In this document: positions 12,801 to 27,998 of the stretch, one piece after another
How the letters are laid out: each line of letters begins with the position of its first letter
Position numbering within the stretch: position 1 is the stretch's first letter
NCBI GenBank assembly: GCA_964036275.1
Contig: OZ038434.1
Span: 39,827,279-39,891,278, forward strand
Source of the DNA: Litoditis marina
Taxonomy: Eukaryota; Nematoda; Chromadorea; Rhabditida; Rhabditidae
Direction of reading: 5' to 3'
Length of the DNA stretch: 64,000 nt
Program-made: the position numbers and the translations under genes
The notes under the pieces: generated by a model
The model's input: the letters and a program-made list of their open reading frames with translations, nothing else
Databases searched by the model: none
What the model was told of the DNA's origin: nothing

Positions 12801-13614
12801 GATGAAGTATAGGTAAATGGAATATGTTCATCTAAAGTTGATTAAAGATACTGGAAATACTGTTGATCTCATCTATGCTGGTAATAAGAAGTTCCTACCA
12901 GTCTACGATGAACTCCAAGCTGACAGCCCCACCAACGACCGACGTGCCGTTCCGAACTCAATCACAGCTATTGGGTACTCGTCAATTTATCTTTTTCTTA
13001 CTCATTTATATATAGTTTGTTTTTACATGTGTATGAACTTAATCACAGCTATTGGACACTCTTTAAATCATCCATTTTCACATATTTTTGTCTGTATTTT
13101 GCATGAACTTAGTCTCTACCGATCAGATCTCGAGCTGCTTTCATATGAGTGACCAAATATCAGTTGTAGTTTGATCTCGATTCCACCCACTACGAATCAG
13201 CAACCGACCTCAATCACAGATGTTGGGTATAGTCTTTTCCAATCCTAATCTATCGTTTTAAATGTGTTTTGCCCAATTGTCGTTTGACCTCTTTTTAACC
13301 CCATTGTAGCTTTGATTTAATTCTATTTGGTCTGTGAAAAGCAGAATAAAACGCATTTCAGATCTGTTAGTGCGAAAAGTCAGTTGTAGAACAAGAAAAC
13401 ATGTTCTCGTTAATTGATATCTTGAGAAAAGTAAAAACCATTTTTTAGATCTGTTGGAGCGAAAAGTCAGTTGGCCAACCTACTACGCGGATATTCAACT
13501 GGAGGGTTCAAATGAGCAGAACCAGGCGAGAATAGGCAAGATATTCGAGTACAATCCGGTCAGAATACATGGAGAGGAACCGGCTCTGGTGCAGGAAATA
13601 CAGTTGGTTATATA

Positions 13615-13657
<43 letters not shown>

Positions 13658-16441
13658 GTATCAGTTTTAAGTTTCATTAACTTTAGAATTCACGGAGAGG
13701 AACCGATTTTGGTACAGCAATTACAGTTAGTTACACAACATTTTTTAAAATAATTTTTCAATTCGTTTTGTTTTCCCCCAAAACAGTATGAAAGGCTGTC
13801 ATGAAAATTTTCAAAAACTAAATATCTTACTATTAATTAGTGACGTGCGCTGTGAACTAGAAAAACCCGATATCTCGTGTGTAGCTTACGAGGTAGGCTC
13901 ACATTTGTAGTTTGTATGGCGTGCACAACCTGATTCATGATTCCCTGAGTACCTAAAGTATTCAAGTTAGGCACAGTATTGAGATGTATTACGTGGTTAT
14001 TATAATTGCATCGCAACCTTAAGTACTGAATGAACAGTTGAGAGTTGAACTAGGTACTGTTGGTACTCAAGGTATACACAAAATGCCTGAAATGTTGCCT
14101 TCACAGGCGTGGCGGCGTGTTCTATTCCACCTACGATATTGAGTTTCTACCCGATCCGGTCAGCATTTGGGACAAAAAACAGGGTCTAACTGTAATCAGG
14201 TGAGTGTTTTCTGGCACTATAGTCGTCGTCAACGGAAAGGGAAAGGGTACTGTATATCTCAACTCCCGCTGTGTACGACCATGTGCATTTGATTCGAAAG
14301 CTTGTCGGTAACATACTTTAGTAGCGTTAGTGGCTACCAATCATTTGCTCTAAGGTTCGATTCCGGCGAGAGACAAAAATTTATAAATTTTGCACCCCCT
14401 ATAGAGGTGTGAAAACTCAATAACCAGAACAAACTAGAGGAAGACATAGAGAAATTATTTTTCCTTCTTACACTAGCACCTAATTCAAAGTTATGGAATT
14501 TTCTCTGTAAGTTTTCTGCAAATGAACAATCAGCTGGTTCGAGATATTGTATTCAAACTGAGTTCGCCTGTTATCTGACGAACAATCGATATCACGCTAA
14601 TTCTGAATGACCTCAAACTTCGTTCTAGGCTGTTCTACACCTTCTTCCTTCTTTCTTTCTTTGTTCGTTCTTTGTTTGTTCCTTGTGGCTGTTCGTTTTT
14701 CGTTCTACGTCTAGCTCAGTGTAATATGAACTATGCATTCCATTTTAAACTTCTCACCCCTTAACTATCTTTATTTTCACTTTTCATTATCCTTTAATGC
14801 TACTCTGTCATGTTTTAGAAGGCGAATGGAAAATGCTTGGTATACTGTTAGTCAGTCGCACAGTCACGTGAAACATGTTAAACACAGCAGAACTCAGAAA
14901 CGTGCAATGACAGAGTGCACGAATGTTCATTAGAATGCTAACTTCACGTGACCATTCAATTTCCTTTCAGTATATGGTGTGTGAACCTTGTTTTCAGAGA
15001 CACTTCGGGTATCATTAGCTACGTGGCATTTGGCTTCAGTTCGAATAACAAGAAGTTATGTGAAGTGTGAGTCCGGAATTTAAGAAAAAACTGCATTGAA
15101 AGTAGAAAGTTATTTGGAGTTGAGTTGGAAGCTTATTTCGGAATAGGCCACAAATCTCGAACATCTTTTAAAGAGCATATATGACTTATCAATGGAAGCT
15201 CATACATGGACACAAAATGGTAACAGCTTTACAGGCACAAAATATATGTGACAGAGCACTGGTTCAAGACCGTTTTGAAATTGGAGAACATTCTTAGTGT
15301 ACTTTAACTCGCTTTGAAAAACCAACAAACGACGTTTCTGTTTGGTTCCAGTTTCAACAAGGCTCTCATTCGAATTCTGCCCGGCATATCCTCGCTCATA
15401 TTGGGTCCGGGATACGGTCAGAAGAAGTGGGCGGAAGACTACACCATTCAGGTATAGTTCACACTATTTATACTTTAACATCTACAATACACTAGAAGTA
15501 AACTGAATAGTCACGTAAACTTAGCATTCTAGTAGGGCATCGTGCACTTGGTCATTGTGCGTTTCTGAGTTCTGCTGTGTTTCACGTGACTGTGCAATAG
15601 ACTAGCAACCCATTCAAATTTCCCCAAGACCGCATTCCAGTGCATTTTGAAGACTCGAAATTTGAGTTACTTCCCAAGTTGCTTGTTACTCATCACAATA
15701 GCTCAATGCCTGGATTACTCATCACTGGCGGCAATGTAAACATAATTAGCGAAATGTTTCTGCACCAGTAGTTTGTATGTTCCACGAGAAACCAGTTTTT
15801 CAGGCGAAACGAACGCCTCTCAGTGTGCAGCGACATTTGCTGCAACTGTTCATCATATTTGCTATCCTCACCGCGGTTTCTATTATTGTTTTTGTAACTG
15901 GTAAGTTAACCGGTTACCGCCTCATTATAACTAGTATTATTCATATTTTGAATCTCAAGTTGTTGCGCATGTCGAAGTTTTTTGATGTCATGGTTCGTTT
16001 AGCGGTTCGTTTACCGTTATTGTAATATGCATTCTGAAAAATTTCCGAAGGCCCTCTAAAACACGTTAATTTCAGAAATACACTGAAAGTACACGGTGGT
16101 CAAACTAAGAACACAGTAAAAGGACAAGACAACCAAGAGACTAAAAACACACGCATTTTGTTACGTTCATGTGTTTTGGGGCAATTCAAAATTTACGCTG
16201 TGTTCGGGTGATCACACTACAGCTCAGAGTAACTCTTCAATGTGATAACTGCCCATAGGAAAATTGTGACTTAAATATCCGCTCCTTGTTTAAGTATAAT
16301 TCTAGATATTGTATTAATTAATACTCAATTTCAGAGTACGCTGTGTACCATGCTGATAAATATCTGAAGGCACGTCGGTACGATATTCAGTGTCAAGAAG
16401 AGCAGCGACAGTCAACTATCATCGATTTGAACTTGTTCTGA
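6887..16441 (+). CDS. Ionotropic glutamate receptor-like channel subunit (LBD-only/IR type)
   Basis: Exons: 6887-7051, 9771-9856, 11039-11153, 11580-11679, 12016-12104, 12535-12594, 13449-13602, 14107-14199, 14998-15066, 15352-15451, 15804-15900, 16335-16441 (TGA). S1 half of the ligand-binding domain: PIRVGVFEHDPDAF, AEMEIIRIVMRILDW, NNSIDMGGLSMRVTPERMEV (the TxxR arginine that usually contacts the ligand carboxylate is present) and HFTFPIRYFQ. M1 follows (FGTQLWVLLLFTVVGVALIR), then S2 (VSWPTYYADIQLEG, RGGVFYSTYD, ISYVAFGFSS) and M4 (LLQLFIIFAILTAVSIIVFV), with a short cytoplasmic tail. There is no amino-terminal domain, as in nematode and insect IR-like subunits. The start ATG 6887 directly follows an in-frame TAA behind an acceptor, and no signal peptide is seen. 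Exons 12594 and 13449 are phase-incompatible, and the M2-M3 pore exon was not found. The gene is about 411 residues plus the missing part. Confidence 0.85.
7545..7740. repeat. Interspersed repeat with GGCGGTTTGGAC motifs
   Basis: Contains CGTCCAAACCGCCTCACTT and the inverse GTCTGTTTGGACGA. A related copy with GAAGTGAGGCGGTTTGGACG lies at 9385-9500. Both are in intron 1 of the channel gene. Confidence 0.55.
8361..9220 (+). CDS. Small unknown gene nested in channel intron 1
   Basis: Three exons join in frame: 8361-8487, a 55-base intron, 8543-8628, then 9020-9220 (TAA), giving about 137 residues. The ATG has a good context (ACCATGG) and follows a pyrimidine-AG acceptor at about 8348, which could be a cis or a spliced-leader acceptor. 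The N-terminus is Ser-rich. The second half is predicted helical, with segments ISLLRSYSW, EHTLRNALKVVAPNVNKRDL, MEAFSLQIL and ADEISKYLLDMSQHV, then a His/Lys stretch (THKSHKKK). I do not recognise the family. No signal peptide or membrane segment is seen. Clean phases and coding-like composition across three exons support a real gene. It might instead be alternative exons of the host gene, but it carries no channel motifs. Confidence 0.5.
9385..9500. repeat. Interspersed repeat, GGCGGTTTGGAC family
   Basis: Second copy of the element at 7545-7740, with two GGCGGTTTGGACG motifs in tandem followed by the inverted CGTCCAAAC. Confidence 0.55.
9871..10608. repeat. 123-bp tandem array, six copies, alternating two variants
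   Basis: TTTAATCATAC recurs at 9871, 9994, 10117, 10240, 10363 and 10486, an exact 123-bp step. Copies alternate between ATACTCATAA with GAGCTCTCTG and ATACTTATAA with GAGCTCCCTG, so the true period is a 246-bp dimer repeated three times. The end is truncated at about 10608. It begins 15 bases after a channel exon and fills much of that intron. Confidence 0.95.
13362..13386 (+). pseudogene. Partial copy of the 5' edge of channel exon 13449-13602
   Basis: A TTTCAG acceptor followed by ATCTGTTAGTGCGAAAAGTC, nearly identical to the start of the true exon, then an immediate stop (CAGTTGTAG). It lies 87 bases upstream of the true exon. Confidence 0.7.
13614..13656. repeat. (AAT)n microsatellite
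   Basis: A pure AAT/TAA run starting 11 bases after the channel exon that ends at 13602. Confidence 0.95.
13685..13736 (+). pseudogene. Partial copy of the 3' edge of channel exon 13449-13602
   Basis: CACGGAGAGGAACCG and the following 35 bases match the last part of the exon (CATGGAGAGGAACCG) and extend through the donor, with about 20 percent differences. The original and the copy are separated by the AAT microsatellite. Confidence 0.7.
14218..14393 (+). repeat. tRNA-related SINE
   Basis: Head motif GTCGTCGTCAACGGAAAGGG, then TGTACGAC. A tRNA-like part follows, with an A-box-like GCGTTAGTGGCTACC and a B box GGTTCGATTCC, ending AAAATTTATAAATTT. The same architecture recurs at 22919-23112, 34420-34612 and 46082-46259. 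Confidence 0.65.
14839..14982 (+). repeat. MITE with paired CACGTG boxes
   Basis: Palindromic element of about 130-145 bp. Its two ends carry CAGTCACGTGAAACATGTT and its inverse TTCACGTGAC, around a core AGAACTCAGAAACGTGCAAT. It is in a channel intron. Confidence 0.85.
15490..15608 (-). repeat. MITE with paired CACGTG boxes (inverted copy)
   Basis: The same element in the opposite orientation (ATTGTGCGTTTCTGAGTTCT, TTTCACGTGACTGTGC). It retains one intact CACGTG; the other end has decayed to CACGTA. Confidence 0.8.
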
Positions 16442-17582
16442 GCCCGTTATTGGATTAAAATTCTCGCAAACACTATACAAACAAGAATAAACAAGATTTA
16501 TGTCTTTTCAGTTTTAATTTTTTTCGTTTGTTAGTTTGTTTTGGCGATTTTTCTCGCTTTCTATGCTCAACCTCGTTATGATGTTTCCGATCAGACTTCT
16601 AATGTTGTTGAACAACCAAGTGTTCGAGAGGAGGAACCAAATGACTATGGGGAACTCATTGGAACGCGGCATGTTCCGACTGTGTTTCAAACGGTTTGTT
16701 CAGTTCTCCGAGAATGTACTCAAATTGAGTAAGATTTTTTCTCTCCTTAAAGAATCCGTCCCGCTCTAATTTTGACTTATGAGTTAACAATCTGACCTTT
16801 TGGCAAATGAAAAACCATTATCAAAAATGTATACTTTTATATCTCTATCTTGCTTCGATCTCTCAGAAAAGCGACTTACGTAATGACACCGATGAGAGAG
16901 TTGCGTACGGGGTATGCTCAAAATAGCCGATAGAAGTACAAAAATATTTTTAAAACACTCTATCATATATGACAATACAATTAGAGACTACAAAATGGAG
17001 ATAAATCTGGAGGTGAGTGAACGAAGTCAAATTGCGTCACAGTGAAAACGTTCATGTCCCCTTTTTTAGTGCTTGATAATATGCAAATTTTACAAGTTTT
17101 CCATCAGAAATTTTTTCATGGTCTATGGAAAGACATCAAGAATGTTTTTTGAGCTCTTTCAATTTTTCGTGAAACTCAGATTATAGCGGAACGGATTCTT
17201 TAACAGATACACCCACATTGTTTTCAGTATCCAAATCAAATTTAGTAACAGCGGTATAGTTTTTATTGAACGAAACACTAGGAGAATTATCAAACTTCAA
17301 ATTACCATAGTAAAAAGGTCTAAAATATCTGGCTTTGGGAAAGTGTGTTCAGTGCATAGCCCGTGGTGCAGAAGAAAATTTAGTCACACCTGTCTGTACA
17401 CTTTTTGTTACTGAACTGAATGATAGTAAAACAACAAACGTGAAACTTTTGAATAAAGTTAGCCTCTGAAGTGTATTCAGTGCATAGTTCGCGTAACATG
17501 TGTTTCTCCCTTACAAAAATGTGTTATTAGATCGAACACAATTGAAAACTACAACTTTCTACAACTTTCATTCTAAATGTAT
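16442..17582. other. Region between the convergent channel and SDR genes
   Basis: The two genes converge here. AATAAA at 16486-16491 is a likely poly(A) signal for the channel gene, 45 bases after its stop. The short open frames at 16536-16769 look like chance. No other feature is seen. Confidence 0.55.
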
Positions 17583-22719
<5,137 letters not shown>

Positions 22720-22918
22720 CTAAATAAGGAAGTATTATACTTTAACAATTGTTAATAATGTTAATAATAATAACAATTTATCACACAAAAGTGTAAAAGC
22801 GATACAACTACCCACTCATCGATTGATCAATATAAAAAATATAAGAATAAAATCAATACAACGACTACACATTCTGAATGTAGCACTACATGATGGCTGT
22901 TTGTGTTCGAAATGATGG

Positions 22919-23112
22919 TTATATACAGCCGTCGCCAACGGAAAGGTGGGAAGGTACTGTTTATCTCACTTTCCGCTCTGTACGCACACATTCCAAGGCT
23001 CGCCGGGTATGTATTCTACTACTTCTACGAGCTCAGTGGTAAACGCCCTGCTACGAATCTTTTGCTCACGGGTTCGATTCTAGTGAGAGGCAGACATTTA
23101 TAAATTTGGCAT
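22919..23112 (+). repeat. tRNA-related SINE
   Basis: GCCGTCGCCAACGGAAAGG head, then TCTGTACGCAC, a tRNA-like part with GTGGTAAACGCCCTGCTACG, a B box GGGTTCGATTC, and an ATTTATAAATTTG tail. Confidence 0.7.
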
Positions 23113-23145
23113 TCACTATAAGGTGGTCCTCTCGATGTTTTTCAG

Positions 23146-23288
23146 GTCAAACCAGTAAGCGCACGGTGTACTTCGAGAATGAATTACAAACCATTATTTG
23201 GCAACTTGAACCCAGTTCCCGCTCACCTCCGAAAATTATAACAGCAGCAACAAGTAAGCAGTACAAGCAGGCCATTCTAGGGGAATAG
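23146..23288 (+). other. Coding-like open frame after a good acceptor
   Basis: TTTTTCAG is followed by an open frame QTSKRTVYFENELQTIIWQL, then EPSSRSPPKIITAATSKQYK and a stop. The composition looks like an exon, but no partner exon was found on the + strand and the family is not recognised. It may be chance. Confidence 0.2.
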
Positions 23289-23872
23289 GCGAAACCCTAC
23301 GCATTCTCTATTTATCTTGACCTCTTCGGGTTTAACGATGTCGTTATATTTGCTAATTACTGTTTAGATACACTATCAGTTGTTATTGAACGGCTGATGA
23401 AATACTCAGAATTGCACAATCAGCAAATTGGATTTCAAAGATGTTGTAAGAATTAGGAAAGTTTCCAATTCAATGAGTATTAAAAAAAACTAATCTCAAT
23501 TAGTAGTTCTCAAATCAAGTCTAAAATGCACTGTGATCGAAATATAATTCAGTTGTATTGAGCACATACTGTTTTCCTCTGTTTTAGCTAGCTGATCTCC
23601 ATTTCGAATAGAATAACAAACTGAACAGAATCATTTTTTACCCAGATAGAGTCAGTTTTATATAGACAGAATAACGCGTTAATGAGTCATGATACTATGC
23701 TAGTTATAGAGAGTGCCCTAGGGAAGGCAGGCCAAAATGGTTATTTTGTCTGTTCTATTTTTAAATTTCTATCATCTCGCTTAGGTATAGGCGTGTTTCG
23801 AATTATCTGCTGTGTGTGAGTGATCGAACTATAACCCTCGTTCCATTACATTCACAACAGAACAGCAAAATG

Positions 23873-24051
23873 CAGTACGTATGCTGGACGATCCCGGCCC
23901 TTCATCCCATCCTGCGTCTCTTCAAAAATACGCTATTTCTCTGCTTTTACATTCAGCCGGGATGTAAGATGTAGAGACAAGAAATAGTGAGGCAGAGCGA
24001 GAAACGCAGGATGGGATGAAGGTGCCGGGATGTTCTAGTATACGTACTCAG
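23873..24051. repeat. Long foldback element, CCCGGC/GACGCAGG family
   Basis: The arms GTACGTATGCTGGACGATCC / CTTCATCCCATCCTGCGTCT and their inverse GACGCAGGATGGGATGAAGG / CTAGTATACGTAC enclose a short loop. Other copies: 30148-30303, 35880-36052, 40003-40178, with fragments near 33110 and 51047. Confidence 0.85.
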
Positions 24052-25396
24052 AGCTTTCATTTTTGCTTGAAAAGTATGGCCTGTGTTGAGTTCAAACTAA
24101 AACTTCGCTTTAATCCGTCCAAACTTTCTTGTGAAAACTGCTAATGAGTCCATGAATTTGGCTCACACTCGACATCTTCTCATTACCATAGGGATTACTG
24201 GGGAGAGTTTCCGTTTGGTCTCTTTTCCGAGTCTTTCCGAAAAATTTGACATTTTTCCTAGTTGTAGTTCGGTACTTAGTACGTGTTTTGCTTCCACTTT
24301 TTTGGTTACTTTTTACTTTTTCAGTATTCAGTTTGGTAGTTGGTTGCAGTAATGAAACACAATTATCCTTATCGCTGGCAATGAATAGCACGGTTGAAAA
24401 ATTTGAAACTAACGAGTTTTATTGAACTGTTTTGATATCTGGTAACGATCTATTGTCGCAGTTTTCTGGAAATGTCTATTTCATGTCATTCCTTCTGAGT
24501 TTTTCATAATTCGATGATCAATGATCGGAAATCATTGGGAACTAAAAGTAGGGGAGCAAGATCGATGCTAGATATTGAGCCCTCTGATTGTATAAAGTAT
24601 ACTATTATTTTCTATAAAACATTCGTAAGACACGAAAAGATATAACCACAAAGTACACGCAAAAAAGTCTTCTTTCCGATCATCAAAAAGCCGAAACGGA
24701 AAGCATTTGGTTACAAAGAAACCATTAAAAAATCAAACCCTGTGCGTGTTATTCGCAAGACTATTAGAAAATTAGTGTATGACCCCAAAATCACATGAAA
24801 CAGTTTGAAAAAGTTCTTTTCAGTCGAAAAACTGCATTTTCTGCCAAAAGTCAGTGTGAGCTAAGCACATTATCGTCGGCTACATGTTTCGCGGCACAAT
24901 TTGCAGGAACACATTGTTAGCTGGCCGGCAACGTTCTTAGCATCTTCACCCTGATTTGATACTAGCGGCGAGAGGTTCGCGCGAGAACACACGAAAGTGG
25001 GAGGGTGCAGACGACCTACTGAGGTTTCGGCAGCAAATTTGATTGCCACGGGGAGCTCGCCCTCTCTCTTCTTCGAGCACCTATCACCTACTCGTTGAGC
25101 CCGGCAGCTAGTGGTTCTGCTCAAAATTTTCGTTTTTCTAGAGAAACTTTTTTTCCGAACTTTAAACTGAGCTACAACGTTAAGTCAACGGGAACATTGG
25201 GTCCACATAAACGTGAAGTTATGTTTGGGAGGAATTGAAAGCGCACCTGATACTAGCACATATCTGAATTTCCGGAAACCGTTCTCCTCTCCGTCGTCTC
25301 CATAAAACGTCTTTCATAGGTAGATCCTTGTAGAGAAGTTACGGTGATCAAATATTCCAGGTCAAATAAGGCTATCTATCCCGAAATTGATCGTGT

Positions 25397-25535
25397 ATAC
25401 TGTCAGTCAATGGCACAGTCACGTGAAACATGTTAAACACAGCAGAACTCAGAAACGTGCAATGACAAAGTGCATGATTCCAATTGGAAGCTTACTTTAC
25501 GTGATTGTTCAATTTATTTCTACTGTAGCTTACCC
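25397..25535 (+). repeat. MITE with paired CACGTG boxes
   Basis: ACTGTCAGTCAATGGCACAG and CACGTGAAACATGTTAAACA, with the standard core; the far end has a decayed box (TTTACGTGATTG). Confidence 0.8.
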
Positions 25536-26319
25536 CGTTCCGAGAGAGTACTCAACATCATGTTTGATCTCCTAAACATGGTTCCAAGTTTTGAAAATCC
25601 ACTCAATTTAAATCAAATTTCAAATAATTTAAGTTCATTGCATTGATGAAACTCAATATACAAAATAATATTTTACAAAACACTGATGCGTTTCCATTCA
25701 GAGATTTGTAAGTAGGTGGAGTCCGAACAATTTTGTTTCGTACGAAAATCTAGTGCACTTCAAAGTTTAACTTAATTACCACAGTTGTTTCGCACGGTTT
25801 CAAATAAAACGAATTCATTGTAATCATCTATTCCTTTCAATTTTTGTTAACCGACTTATGCATAGGAGTTGTTCATCTTTTCAGAACTGAGCTTTTCATG
25901 TTTTTCCACGTTTCTTTCATTGTCTCTTTTCGTATAGTTATTTGTGGGAGTTATTACTTTTCGAATTCTGATAAAATGCGATAAACAAGGTGGTTTATTT
26001 TCCCGTCACTGACTTTGTTTTCAGAGTTGTGAATAGCTGAATAGGTTCCCACACTCTATTGTGACTATCTCCAATTAATTTCGAAAACCTCACGCCTTAT
26101 GAATTCTCGGAAAATCGCGATATGAAAATACGTTTTTCCCTGAGGTAGTAGCTATTAAAGTGAAAGTGAGAGTTGACTTGAAATATGCTCTCATTTGTAT
26201 TATTAGGAAAACGAAAAACTTTTTTATGTATGACTAGTTCACTTTAAGGCTCCAGAGCAACAACTACAATACTCAGAAACATTTGAAACTGTGCTCTTTG
26301 TTGGAGGTTCACTTCTTGT

Positions 26320-26850
26320 TTACTCTCTCACTTTCTCCCTTTCTATCTCTTCGTCTCTATTTTTTTCGATCTGCCTCTGTTGTTTTTCTCTCCTCGTCTA
26401 CGTTTTCCTTCTCCTTCTCTCTTCTTCTTTTCTCTTCTCTTTCTCTCTCACAGTCTGTCTCTCTTCCATTCACTCTCCCTATTCTTTTTCTCTCTCTTTC
26501 CGTGTTCTACTCATTTTCTCACGATTCGAGTGGAGGGTAGGAGAAAGAAGTGCGATAATTCAATTTGACCACCTAACCCCCACGGAGGCTCTATTGAATT
26601 AAGAAAGGGGTAAGAGAGTTGGAGAAAATTCAGAGATAACCGAAAACGGATAAGGAGAGAGAGTGAGAGAGAGAGAGAGAGAGAGCGAATAAAAGAGAGA
26701 GAAATAGAGAAGGAGATGTGAGAAGGATATTTGGATGCATTTCAGAGATAAAAGAAAACGGGTACGGAAAGTTATAGAAAGAGAGAAAAAGAGAGAAAGA
26801 GAGAAAGAGGGCAAGAGAGAAAGAGAGAAAGAGAAAAAGAGAGAAAGAGA
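26320..26850. repeat. CT-rich tract followed by a GA-rich tract
   Basis: A polypyrimidine stretch (26320-26520) and a polypurine stretch (26640-26850) in inverted relation, about 120 bases apart. The frames encode only Ser/Leu/Phe or Glu/Arg/Lys runs. Confidence 0.85.
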
Positions 26851-27475
26851 AGTACGAGATATAGAAATGCAACCCTACTTGATCTTCGCTCACATGAAGT
26901 GCTCTTCGAAAACAAACCAATTACAATTAGCGCAACTATCTAAAACCCAATTGGAAGCGGCATTATCGAGAAAAACTATTTCTGTTTTGCAAGACTGCCC
27001 ATGATACTCTCTAAGTTTCCAATAGGATTTTAACAAAATTTAAAAAAATTCGCAAAAATTTGAAACCTAGCCTTTTGCACGCATGTCATGTACTCTTTCT
27101 TGTCTGATCATTCCCAGACAACTTTGGAGCCGCTTGAGAGAGCGTGTAGGTCAGAGAGAGGCAGACCGTCACAGCTGCCTGTATGCGGCTTCGTTGACCT
27201 GCATGCCAATGTGGAAAGACACGTGTTCAATCGGGAATAAGTGTTCTATTCTATTCTATAACTCAATTCTCTCCTACATTTGATAACTCTAAGTAAAAAT
27301 TGTCTGAATCGACTATTACCGCTCTGTTAATTACAAATTCGCGTTTGGTCGAAACTGTATTGCAACGAATCTAGAGACAATGCGGGCGCCGGAGAGTCAG
27401 ACGACGAGAGGAAAAAATCAATATCTATGACAGCCACGTTGTATGAACAGTGATTTACTGGGGAAAATTGAAGTA

Positions 27476-27805
27476 TCGCCCCCCACTTTAGTTGAGTCCC
27501 CCCCCGTAGCACTTCAACCCCCCACCCAAGCTAAAACCTGAAAATCTAGGAGAGGGGGGGGGGGTCAAAAATCAACTTCGACATTTACTATTTACCCCCA
27601 CCTGCGTCGGTGGGGGTAGAACTTCAATGGTGGGGGGTCGAACTTCAACGAGTGGGGGGCTGAACTTCAATACCGGAAATGTTTACTTTTTACCCCCCAC
27701 CCTCAAACTTTTGTATTGCAAGTGATAAATTGAACTATCACCCCCCGGTGGGGGGGTCAAACTAGAATTCCCCGAACGCAATACCAATTCAGAAAGGTGG
27801 GGGTA
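27476..27805. repeat. G-tract element, second copy
   Basis: Repeated CCCCCC / GGGGGG runs with spacers GTCGAACTTCAA, GTAGCACTTCAAC and TTTACTTTTTACC. Same design as 20286-20665 with different spacers. Confidence 0.75.
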
Positions 27806-27841
27806 AAAAGTCAACTTTCCCATTTACTGTTCTGCAACGAC

Positions 27842-27998
27842 GCTCGTTCTGCGTTGAGCAAGCGTGTACGGTGTATGTTGCTCCATCCCGCTCTATGTGT
27901 AGTTTGATGTCATCTTTTATAGGTCAAAATTAAAAAATCTCTGGCGGGCATTAAGATCAAACTACAACAAAAAGTTGGTCACTCTCTATTATTCACAG
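27842..27998. repeat. GTAGTTTGATC MITE (full-length type)
   Basis: Runs from GAGCAAGCGTGTACGGTGTA through CATCCCGCTCTATGTGTAGT and GGTCAAAATTAAAAAATCTC to GATCAAACTACAACAAAAAG and GGTCACTCTCTATT. Confidence 0.75.

Noticed and set aside
12770..13000. Candidate pore exon pieces (YWADILKILL; LIKDTGNTVDLIYAGNKKFL)
   Set aside because: The first hits a stop in the needed phase. The second has no membrane segment or SYTANL-like motif and no good acceptor.
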